Below the pieces are notes generated by a model, which did no database searches, was not told the origin of the DNA, and was given only the letters and a program-made list of their open reading frames with translations. A stretch of 7,114 nucleotides of DNA from Neisseriaceae bacterium (lineage in GTDB: Bacteria; Pseudomonadota; Gammaproteobacteria; Burkholderiales; Neisseriaceae): the NCBI GenBank assembly GCA_017518785.1, contig JAFWUA010000063.1, positions 1 to 7,114 on the forward strand, written 5' to 3'. Below are positions 1 to 5,485 of this stretch, piece by piece (the first letter of the stretch is position 1; every line of letters begins with the position of its first letter). The translations under genes and the position numbers were made by a program.

Positions 1-546
1 GCGTTTTTGGGCAGCGGCAAAAGCAATATGACCAATGCGGCGGAGTTCGCTTTCCGTGTATCGCATAGTGTTAATGCCTTCTCTTTCGCCATTTTCATTT
101 ACCGAAATGCCACGCGGTTGCCCAAAATAAATATCGCCTGTAAGTTCTCGCACAATCAGAATATCCAAACCACTCACCACTTCGGGTTTTAAGGTAGATG
201 CGTTTGCGAGTTCAGGATACAACACCGCAGGACGCAAATTTGCAAATAAATTCAAATCCTTACGAATGGCTAACAAACCCCTTTCAGGACGCAAGGGACG
301 GTCTAAATTGTCATACTGGGGTGAGCCGACCGCACCCAACAGCACTGCGTCTGCACGTCGGCAAATATTTTGCGTAAATTCAGGATAAGGCGAGCCATAA
401 GCGTCATACGCCGCCCCGCCCAAAGGTGCGTCTTCAAACGCAATGTCCAAACCGTCTTTTTGCAACACTTCCAACACACGGCGTGCTTCACGCACTATTT
501 CAGGACCTATGCCATCACCTGGCAAAATGGCAATTACTTTACTCAT
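1..546 (-). CDS. leuB: 3-isopropylmalate dehydrogenase, N-terminal 182 residues (cut by window edge)
   Basis: Catalyses the NAD-dependent oxidative decarboxylation of 3-isopropylmalate to 2-oxoisocaproate, the third step of leucine synthesis in the cytoplasm. The frame is open from an ATG at 546 to base 1 and begins MSKVIAILPGDGIGPEIV, the usual start of this family. Substrate residues fall at the numbering known from E. coli LeuB: Arg95 (AIRKDLNLF), Arg105 (NLRPA), Arg133 in IVRELTG and the catalytic Tyr140 in DIYFG. The full protein should be about 355-363 residues, so roughly half is present; the Mg-binding Asp residues lie beyond the edge. The start is supported by AAGGAA at 556-561, nine bases upstream. 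The gene is visibly richer in G+C than the other genes here. No leuC or leuD is in view. Family assignment is very secure. Confidence 0.97.
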   Translation of the reverse strand, partial: MSKVIAILPGDGIGPEIVREARRVLEVLQKDGLDIAFEDAPLGGAAYDAYGSPYPEFTQNICRRADAVLLGAVGSPQYDNLDRPLRPERGLLAIRKDLNLFANLRPAVLYPELANASTLKPEVVSGLDILIVRELTGDIYFGQPRGISVNENGEREGINTMRYTESELRRIGHIAFAAAQKR

Positions 547-609
547 TTGTTTGATTTCCTTACGGTTTTTAATTAAATAATAAATCTTAACATATTGCTT
601 AAATTCTTT

Positions 610-621
610 TTCCGGCAGACT
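610..621 (-). repeat. DUS-like 12-mer, single copy
   Basis: Exact copy of AGTCTGCCGGAA on the minus strand, in the leuB upstream region. Like every exact copy in the window it is followed by a further A, giving a 13-base consensus AGTCTGCCGGAAA. If it works as a DNA uptake sequence it would be bound by the competence pilin ComP. That role is inferred from the neisserial context. Confidence 0.75.
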
Positions 622-627
622 ATTATA
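622..627 (-). promoter_or_regulatory. Candidate -10 box upstream of leuB
   Basis: On the minus strand this reads TATAAT, about 75 bases upstream of the leuB start and directly beside the DUS at 610-621. No good -35 hexamer is visible 16-18 bases further upstream (only AATGTT-like). In A+T-rich DNA a TATAAT can arise by chance, so this is a weak call. Confidence 0.3.
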
Positions 628-646
628 TTTAACAAATCTCTAAAAC

Positions 647-718
647 ATTCGTCATTCCTCGTTACGCTTCACAAAACGAAGAGTATCAACAAATTCTTTA
701 TAAGTAAAAATTCTTCGC
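647..718 (-). repeat. Degenerate copy of the hairpin repeat seen at 6901-6983
   Basis: Read on the minus strand, this stretch begins GCGAAGAATTTTTA and ends GAGGAATGACGAAT. The intact element near the right edge has the same outline: GCGAAGAATATTTA at one side, then a TTC-rich hairpin, ending GAAGAATGACGAAT. The internal palindrome is broken here: the arms GAAGCGTAACGAGG and CTCTTCG pair only in part. It looks like an old copy of the same small repeat. The resemblance was found by eye. Confidence 0.4.
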
Positions 719-770
719 AACCACTTTCGTCTTTGCTTCAATCTTCGGCTCAAAATTACAATTAAGATTA

Positions 771-782
771 AGTCTGCCGGAA
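771..782 (+). repeat. DUS-like 12-mer just after the transaldolase stop
   Basis: Exact AGTCTGCCGGAA on the plus strand, six bases beyond the stop codon of the minus-strand transaldolase gene. It has no nearby inverted partner, so it does not form a terminator hairpin by itself; the copy at 610-621 is in the opposite orientation but about 150 bases away. Confidence 0.75.
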
Positions 783-788
783 ACTTTT

Positions 789-1970
789 TTATTCAAAATT
801 ATCAATAAATGTCAAAATTTCAGCAAAAGCTTCTTGAAATTGCTGCAAACCTTTGGTTTGTAATTCATCTGTTATGGCTTTTATATCAGCATATTGAGAG
901 ATTTTATCCAAAGTATCATTGGCATTATCGCAATTTATTTTTTGCACATTACCATGCTCAATAAAGGCATCAAGAGCTTTTTGTGGCAAGGTATTAATAG
1001 TGTTTTCTCCAATAAGATTATCAATATACAAAGTATCGGAATAATTGGGATTTTTGGTTGCAGTTGATGCCCATAATAGTGTGAATAATGGAGAATCCGG
1101 AAGACGCTGTGCTGCTTGTCGATATTGTTGATATTCATCTTCATCACATTCACCACAACAATGATGATGTTCATCGTTATCGCATTCACCACAACAATGG
1201 TGTTTATGATGATGGTTATCTTCATTAGCAAGAGCATTTTCATCATCATTTAATACGCACCAATTATCTATAACATTTTGCGGAATGACATGACTTTGCA
1301 TTTTTTCATATATAGATTTTGCCATTGATAAAGCTGTTTTGCCTTGTAATTCGAAAGGTAGCATAGGATCAATAGCAGTATCGATACGAGATAAAAATAC
1401 ACTGGCTACAATACGATTTTTTTGACTTGGTAATCCTGCATAAAAAGCTTGTTCAATTTTTTCTACGGTATCATGCGAAAAAATCAGCGTAGCATTGATA
1501 TTACATTGATTTGCTAAAATTTTTATCGCTTCAATTCCGGCAGAGGTAGCTGGAATTTTAATCATTACATTAGGACGTGCAATTTTTTTATTTAATCGAA
1601 TTGCTTCGGCAACAGTTGCTTCTGTATCATTGGCTAATGCAGGGTCTACTTCAATACTCACAAAGCCAGCATTACCATTGCTATATTGATATTCCATTAA
1701 AAAAATATCACATGCAGCTTTTACATCAGTAGTAGCAAGTTCCTCATAAATTTCTTTGTCAGTTTTACCTTGTTGTTTTAATTGACGAATATTTTCTTGA
1801 TACGATGGGTCGGTTTTAATTGCATTTAGGAAAATTGCAGGATTAGTGGTAATTCCACTGATACCTTGTCTAATTTTATCGCCCAATTGACCTTTAATAA
1901 TCATCGAACGTGATAGACTGTCTAACCAAATTTGTTGTCCCAATTGACGTGCTTGTTGGATATTATTCAT
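789..1970 (-). CDS. tal: Transaldolase with a His/Cys-rich insertion
   Basis: Transfers a dihydroxyacetone unit from sedoheptulose 7-phosphate to glyceraldehyde 3-phosphate in the non-oxidative pentose phosphate pathway, in the cytoplasm. Visible landmarks are Asp17 in IWLDSLSR, TTNPAIF at 41-47, the Schiff-base Lys138 in NVMIKIPAT, NATLIFS at 159-165, VFLSRIDT at 191-198 and LLWASTATKNP at 298-308. At 393 residues it is about 40 longer than the neisserial enzyme I remember (about 351). The extra length lies between residues 225 and 295 and includes HHHKHHCCGECDNDE followed by HHHCCGECDEDE. The reading frame stays open and the family motifs continue on both sides, so this is an in-frame insertion and not a frameshift. 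An AAAGGG ribosome site lies nine bases before the ATG. The insertion may bind metal; that is inference. Confidence 0.96.
   Translation of the reverse strand: MNNIQQARQLGQQIWLDSLSRSMIIKGQLGDKIRQGISGITTNPAIFLNAIKTDPSYQENIRQLKQQGKTDKEIYEELATTDVKAACDIFLMEYQYSNGNAGFVSIEVDPALANDTEATVAEAIRLNKKIARPNVMIKIPATSAGIEAIKILANQCNINATLIFSHDTVEKIEQAFYAGLPSQKNRIVASVFLSRIDTAIDPMLPFELQGKTALSMAKSIYEKMQSHVIPQNVIDNWCVLNDDENALANEDNHHHKHHCCGECDNDEHHHCCGECDEDEYQQYRQAAQRLPDSPLFTLLWASTATKNPNYSDTLYIDNLIGENTINTLPQKALDAFIEHGNVQKINCDNANDTLDKISQYADIKAITDELQTKGLQQFQEAFAEILTFIDNFE
1134..1205 (-). repeat. Tandem 36-base repeat in tal encoding a 12-residue His/Cys/acidic unit
   Basis: Two adjacent 36-base units encode residues 256-267 (KHHCCGECDNDE) and 268-279 (HHHCCGECDEDE). 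They share the uninterrupted 17-mer CATTCACCACAACAATG (plus strand) at 1147-1163 and 1183-1199, exactly 36 bases apart. The next residues upstream in the protein (253-255) are also His. The segment 253-279 holds eight His and six Cys. The unit length is a multiple of three, so copy-number change would keep the frame. Confidence 0.85.
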
Positions 1971-2005
1971 AATGTTTTTACCCTTTGTTGTTTTTCACAA
2001 GTGGT

Positions 2006-2075
2006 GTATTAAAATACTTTTTTATGATTGACTGCAAGAAATAAATATAATTGTTTTAATTCAAAGTATTAATAC
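2006..2075. promoter_or_regulatory. Two AT-rich dyads upstream of tal, possible operator
   Basis: The 113-base gap between the nuclease stop and the tal start holds a perfect palindrome GTATTAATAC at 2066-2075 and a related dyad GTATT-AA-AATAC at 2006-2017. The tal promoter should lie in this gap, for instance minus-strand TATATT at about 2045-2050, but no convincing -35/-10 pair stands out. Paired dyads around a promoter can be regulator sites. In DNA this rich in A+T they can also occur by chance. Confidence 0.25.
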
Positions 2076-2083
2076 ACATACTA

Positions 2084-2560
2084 TCATTGATGTCTCCACT
2101 CTTCTGGTTTAATTATTTTTCCTTTGTCTGCCCATAAGCCAAGTTTTTGTTTTTGTGCTTGTGTTTGTGCTGTTGCATATTGTTGATTATTTGAATAACG
2201 TGTGTAGTGCCATGCGAATCCGCTTTCAATCATGGTAAGGTTAATATTAAGTCTGCCGGAAAGAGAATTGGAGGAATCTACAAACACTGTCGCTAATCTT
2301 CTGTTGTATTTATCTTTGCCTTCACCATATAAATACACGTTTTTTTTATAAATTAGACTATTAAGTTTTTTGCGTGCAAGAGTACTGTACACTTGTCCAT
2401 TTTCCGGTGCATCTATTCCTGCTAATCGAACTTGAATAACTTTGCGGTTATTTAAGCGACAAGAAAAACTGTCTCCATCGGAAACTTTCACAACCAAACA
2501 TTGCGTTTCAGCCCAAACTACAAACGGTAATAGATATAGTCCTAATAAAAATAATCTCAT
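2084..2560 (-). CDS. nuc: Secreted thermonuclease (SNase-like) family protein
   Basis: A Ca-dependent staphylococcal-nuclease-type phosphodiesterase, expected to cut DNA and RNA outside the cytoplasm. A signal peptide is clear: hydrophobic MRLFLLGLYLLPFVVWA with likely cleavage before Glu18. The SNase core follows: DGDSF at 28-32, VRLAGIDAPE at 44-53 and DKYNRRLATVF at 83-93. Asp30, Arg45, Asp50, Glu53 and Arg87 match the Ca-binding and catalytic Asp21, Arg35, Asp40, Glu43 and Arg87 of the staphylococcal enzyme. The tail has ESGFAWHY, GLWA and PEEWR, as in Gram-negative homologues. At 158 residues it is normal for the family. An exact DUS at 2250-2261 encodes SGRL at 101-104, in a stretch that looks longer than usual. 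No strong ribosome site precedes the ATG. The symbol follows the gonococcal Nuc by family analogy; orthology is not tested. Confidence 0.92.
   Translation of the reverse strand: MRLFLLGLYLLPFVVWAETQCLVVKVSDGDSFSCRLNNRKVIQVRLAGIDAPENGQVYSTLARKKLNSLIYKKNVYLYGEGKDKYNRRLATVFVDSSNSLSGRLNINLTMIESGFAWHYTRYSNNQQYATAQTQAQKQKLGLWADKGKIIKPEEWRHQ
2250..2261 (+). repeat. DUS-like 12-mer inside the nuclease gene
   Basis: Exact AGTCTGCCGGAA (plus strand) within the coding sequence. The minus strand reads it as Ser-Gly-Arg-Leu, residues 101-104, between the VFVD strand and the NINLTMIESGFAWHY segment. It is the only exact copy in the window that lies within a gene. Confidence 0.8.
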
Positions 2561-2632
2561 ATTACATACTACTTAATAAAAAGAACTTAAATTGCCACAG
2601 AAATTTTCTTTGTAAATTAACATAACTGTTTT

Positions 2633-2662
2633 TTGTTGTATAAGCAATTATACGTATATAAT
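2633..2662 (+). promoter_or_regulatory. Probable hom promoter
   Basis: TTGTTG at 2633-2638 and a consensus TATAAT at 2657-2662 are separated by 18 bases. The -10 box lies 42 bases before the hom ATG, leaving room for a short leader. The divergent nuclease gene must be transcribed from the same 144-base gap, but no comparably good box is visible on the minus strand. Confidence 0.5.
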
Positions 2663-2690
2663 CTCACACTTTATTTGATTAAAATTCATC

Positions 2691-2696
2691 GAGGAA
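2691..2696 (+). promoter_or_regulatory. Ribosome binding site that fixes the hom start
   Basis: GAGGAA lies eight bases before the ATG at 2705. An in-frame ATG exists at 2633, but it overlaps the likely promoter and would add 24 residues (MLYKQLYVYNLT...) unlike any homoserine dehydrogenase start. MKPINIGILGLG is the normal beginning. Confidence 0.85.
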
Positions 2697-2704
2697 AAAG
2701 ACGT

Positions 2705-4027
2705 ATGAAACCCATCAATATCGGTATTTTAGGTTTAGGCACTGTTGGCGGTGGTACTGCCAAAGTTTTAAAACGCAATGCAGCAGAAATTGAACGCCGT
2801 TGCGGACGACAAATTCGCCTATTTATGGCTGCGGATAAAAGACAAGATTTAGACACTTCCGACATGTTTTTGCCTGAAACTGTTTTGACTGACGATGCTT
2901 TTGCACTTGTTACCCACCCTGATATTGATATTGTGGTGGAGTTAATCGGCGGTAGTACTATTGCCAAAGATTTAATCCTAAAAGCCATTGAAAATGGCAA
3001 ACACGTTGTAACTGCTAATAAAAAACTTTTAGCAGAATATGGTAACGAAATCTTTGCTGCTGCCGAACAAAAAGATGTAATGGTAATGTTTGAAGCGGCT
3101 GTGGCTGGTGGTATTCCAATTATTAAAGTATTGCGTGAGGGCTTATCTGCTAATCGCATTGAATGGATTGCTGGAATTATCAACGGTACCAGTAATTTTA
3201 TTTTAACCGAAATGCGTGAAAAAGGAAGTTCTTTTCCGGCAGTGTTAGCAGAAGCTCAACGCTTGGGCTATGCCGAAGCAGATCCTACTTTCGATATTGA
3301 AGGACACGATGCCGGACATAAAATTACCATCATGGCATCGTTAGCATTTGGCATTCCATTGAGTTTCAATAATTGCTATTTAGAGGGCATTAGCAAATTA
3401 GATAGTAAAGATATTCGTTATGCCGAAGAATTAGGCTATCGTTTGAAATTATTAGGTATTACCCGCCGTACTCCCAATGGAATTGAATTACGTGTTCATC
3501 CTACCCTAATTCCGGAAAAACGCTTATTAGCGAATGTTAATGGAGTAATGAATGCGGTATGGGTTCATGCTGATACTGTTGGTTCCACTTTGCATTACGG
3601 TGCAGGTGCTGGTGAATTAGCAACAGCCAGTGCAGTGGTGGCAGATATTGTTGATTTATCTCGCATGATAACTTCTGATGCTGCCGGACGCGTACCACAT
3701 TTAGCATTCCAACCATCAAAAGTACAAAATCTTCCCATCTTGCCAATGGAAGAAATTACCAGCAGCTATTACTTGCGTGTTGAGGCGGTTGATGAAAGTG
3801 GGGTATTGGCAAATATCACACGTATTTTGGCTGACGAAGGAATTTCTATCGAAGCTTTGATTCAAAAAGGCGTTTGGAAAAGTGGAGCAACCGCAGAAAT
3901 AGTTATTCTGACACATAGCACACGCGAAAAACACATTAAAAATGCTATTTGTGCCATCGAAAAATTACCACAGGTATCAAAACCTGTTGTAATGATTCGC
4001 ATGGAATCTTTTCATACCAATAATTAA
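2705..4027 (+). CDS. hom: Homoserine dehydrogenase
   Basis: Reduces aspartate semialdehyde to homoserine with NAD(P)H, at the branch to threonine and methionine. The protein has 440 residues, the usual size of the stand-alone enzyme with a C-terminal ACT domain. The Rossmann motif GILGLGTVGGG is at residues 7-17 and TANKKLLAEYG at 103-113. The signature LGYAEADPTFDIEG begins at 187, and Asp202 and Lys206 (HDAGHK) are the likely catalytic pair. ELRVHPTLIP is at 261-270. The ACT domain spans about 355-432 (YYLRVEAVDESGVLANIT...) and probably mediates feedback inhibition by threonine. The sequence closely resembles the neisserial enzyme as I remember it, including ITSSYYLRV and the ending IRMES. 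There is no fused aspartokinase domain. The next gene starts 10 bases downstream and is probably co-transcribed. Confidence 0.97.
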   Translation: MKPINIGILGLGTVGGGTAKVLKRNAAEIERRCGRQIRLFMAADKRQDLDTSDMFLPETVLTDDAFALVTHPDIDIVVELIGGSTIAKDLILKAIENGKHVVTANKKLLAEYGNEIFAAAEQKDVMVMFEAAVAGGIPIIKVLREGLSANRIEWIAGIINGTSNFILTEMREKGSSFPAVLAEAQRLGYAEADPTFDIEGHDAGHKITIMASLAFGIPLSFNNCYLEGISKLDSKDIRYAEELGYRLKLLGITRRTPNGIELRVHPTLIPEKRLLANVNGVMNAVWVHADTVGSTLHYGAGAGELATASAVVADIVDLSRMITSDAAGRVPHLAFQPSKVQNLPILPMEEITSSYYLRVEAVDESGVLANITRILADEGISIEALIQKGVWKSGATAEIVILTHSTREKHIKNAICAIEKLPQVSKPVVMIRMESFHTNN

Positions 4028-4037
4028 TTCTTGAACA

Positions 4038-4439
4038 ATGGCGTTAAAAAGAAATACAGTTATACGACTATGGTTATGGTTGATTGCGAGCATTGTGCTG
4101 TCAATTGGGCTTCTTACGCAATGTGTGTTAAACAAGGCTCAATTGATTGCACATACTGTTGATGACTGTGCCAAAAATGTTCCTTTTTCCAAAGTTTGGA
4201 ACCAAGATTTAATTAAATACGGTATTGACGATAATATGAAAAATGGTCTGCCGGAATACTATTGCCAATGCACTTTGGGAGAGCCTTTGCATAAATTAAG
4301 CGATGAAGAAATGAAAGCTTTTATCAAGGGAACAGAAGAAGTGCGGTTACAAAAATTAGGTGGTGAAAAAGGTTTGCAACAAAGAAATGACGATTGCTTG
4401 CAAAATTGGAAAAAACAACAAATAAGCACATCTTCGTGA
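4038..4439 (+). CDS. Small membrane-anchored Cys-rich protein, unknown function
   Basis: I do not recognise a named family. The protein has 133 residues. A short basic N terminus is followed by one hydrophobic segment at about 10-29, then a soluble domain that should face the periplasm. Cysteines are at 29, 44, 76, 78 and 120. Cys44, the YCQC pair (76/78) and Cys120 in NDDC could form two disulfides. Cys29 follows LLTQ, which is a poor lipobox because Gln precedes the Cys, so a signal anchor is more likely than a lipoprotein. The ATG is 10 bases after the hom stop without a clear ribosome site, which suggests translation after hom on the same message. A role linked to hom is not evident. An 11/12 DUS is embedded in frame at 4245-4256. 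The ordered codons and the domain-like pattern argue for a real gene. Confidence 0.8.
   Translation: MALKRNTVIRLWLWLIASIVLSIGLLTQCVLNKAQLIAHTVDDCAKNVPFSKVWNQDLIKYGIDDNMKNGLPEYYCQCTLGEPLHKLSDEEMKAFIKGTEEVRLQKLGGEKGLQQRNDDCLQNWKKQQISTSS
4245..4256 (+). repeat. Near-exact DUS (11/12) inside the small Cys-rich gene
   Basis: GGTCTGCCGGAA differs from the consensus only at the first base. It lies in phase with the codons and encodes Gly70-Leu71-Pro72-Glu73, just before the YYCQC motif. It lacks the thirteenth consensus A (T here). Confidence 0.5.
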
Positions 4440-4463
4440 TGCTTATTATTTTTTCTTATAATT

Positions 4464-4497
4464 TTTCCGGCAGACTCATTTATAAGTCTGCCGGAAA
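4464..4497. terminator. DUS inverted pair between convergent genes, putative bidirectional terminator
   Basis: Exact DUS copies at 4465-4476 (minus) and 4485-4496 (plus) face each other across an eight-base loop, giving a 13-bp stem. It sits between the stop of the small Cys-rich gene (25 bases before) and the stop of the EamA gene (8 bases after), where a shared terminator is expected. Inverted DUS pairs are a known terminator form in Neisseria. Neither side has a strong U run after the stem, so intrinsic termination may be weak. Confidence 0.7.
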
Positions 4498-4504
4498 GTT
4501 AAAT

Positions 4505-5398
4505 CTAATTTGGTAAATGTTTACTTTTATGATAACTGCCAATAGCAATTGCTATCATGGTAAGAACTGCTCCTGCAATTTGGAGCACGGAAATTGGTTT
4601 ATGTAGAATAATAAAATCAATAAATAGTGCCGCTATCGATTCGGTTAACAATAATAATCCAGTTAAGGTTAAGCTTAATAGCGGTACAGCGTATGCAATC
4701 ATTCCCCAAGCCATACACTGCATTACAACCCCATAAATAACTAATAAAATCAAATCATTAATATTTGTTGGCAATATTAATATATTATCATTTATCACAA
4801 TAGATATTAATAATGATGTAATTCCACCACTAATCGAAATTAAAAACATCATCGGGAAAATATCAATTTTTTCAAAACTATGTGCAATACGAATAAATGT
4901 CATAGATAAAGATAACATTGCCGCAGATAATAAACCAATTATGATGCCATAAGCTGCATTTTCATTATGAGACCATTCAGGCAATGAAATCATTACCACC
5001 CCTATAAAGGCTAATAAAAGTCCGATTAAACGATATATAGTTTGTTTCTCTTGAAAGAAAAATCTTGCAATAAAAGCTAAAAAGAATATTTGTAAACTAT
5101 TTAATAAAGTTGAAATTCCAGGACCAACACTGCGGAGACTTTCATGCCAAAATGACAAATCAAGTGCTAAAAAAATTCCAGATAATAATGCAGATAAATA
5201 AGCATAACGATGTTTAGGTAGTTTTTGTTTAAATATTTTGATTAAAAAAATAAATACAAATGTTGCAATTATTAACCTCCAAGAGGTTAATACATATGAA
5301 TCCAATTGAACAAATTTAACGATTAAACCACCTAAACCAAAAATAATACAACCCAAAATTAGATAGGTAGCAGCAAGTTTTTGCGATATTTTTGACAT
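4505..5398 (-). CDS. EamA/DMT-superfamily transporter
   Basis: An inner-membrane exporter of the drug/metabolite transporter superfamily. Members move amino acids, nucleosides, sugars or other small metabolites; the substrate cannot be read from the sequence. The 297 residues contain about ten hydrophobic segments in two EamA repeats. The first covers roughly 10-140, with YVLTSWRLIIATFVF near 35-49 and DLSFWHESLRSVGPG near 80-94, the usual positions of the Arg and the F-W-x-x-L pattern. The second covers roughly 150-290. The C terminus is short and basic (HKSKH). Length is normal for the family. No clear ribosome site precedes the ATG. The gene is very A+T-rich, more so than leuB or hom. A DUS lies 8 bases after its stop. 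It is probably a single-gene unit. Confidence 0.92.
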   Translation of the reverse strand: MSKISQKLAATYLILGCIIFGLGGLIVKFVQLDSYVLTSWRLIIATFVFIFLIKIFKQKLPKHRYAYLSALLSGIFLALDLSFWHESLRSVGPGISTLLNSLQIFFLAFIARFFFQEKQTIYRLIGLLLAFIGVVMISLPEWSHNENAAYGIIIGLLSAAMLSLSMTFIRIAHSFEKIDIFPMMFLISISGGITSLLISIVINDNILILPTNINDLILLVIYGVVMQCMAWGMIAYAVPLLSLTLTGLLLLTESIAALFIDFIILHKPISVLQIAGAVLTMIAIAIGSYHKSKHLPN

Positions 5399-5437
5399 AT
5401 TATTACTAGTTTTTACTAAAAATATTATTATAAATGT

Positions 5438-5482
5438 TTTCCGGCAGACTCCACATTTTAGTAATAAATAGTCTGCCGGAAA
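5438..5482. terminator. DUS inverted pair downstream of the peptidase gene
   Basis: Exact DUS copies at 5439-5450 (minus) and 5470-5481 (plus) can form a 13-bp stem with a 19-base loop. The pair begins four bases after the peptidase stop and lies upstream of the EamA gene on the same strand. It could end the peptidase transcript before the EamA promoter. No U run follows on the minus strand, and the loop is longer than usual. Confidence 0.5.
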
Positions 5483-5485
5483 TTT

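Noticed and set aside
1134..1214. His/Cys stretch as a frameshift or assembly error
   Set aside because: Transaldolase motifs continue in the same frame on both sides and the repeat encodes an ordered, repeated peptide.
935..1249. A 104-codon Met/Ile/Val-rich frame on the minus strand
   Set aside because: It overlaps transaldolase in another frame; its odd composition is a by-product of the CAT/CAC repeats of the His-rich insertion.
1535..1544. TTCCGGCAGA in tal, a partial DUS
   Set aside because: Only 10 of 12 bases match, and the codons encode the expected Ser-Ala-Gly after the catalytic Lys region; probably chance.
2633..2704. Longer N terminus for homoserine dehydrogenase from an upstream ATG
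   Set aside because: The added 24 residues do not fit the family, the ATG overlaps the likely promoter, and a good ribosome site precedes the ATG at 2705.
2686..3183. A 165-codon minus-strand frame opposite hom
   Set aside because: It mirrors the conserved hom coding sequence, has no recognisable domain and no ribosome site; a shadow frame.
3235..3246. TTCCGGCAGTGT in hom, a partial DUS
   Set aside because: 10 of 12 bases match, within conserved coding sequence (FPAV); not counted as a copy.
4339..4347. AAGTGCGGT, identical to the Pasteurellaceae uptake signal
   Set aside because: It occurs once, inside a coding sequence. A single 9-mer is not significant, and the genes are neisserial.
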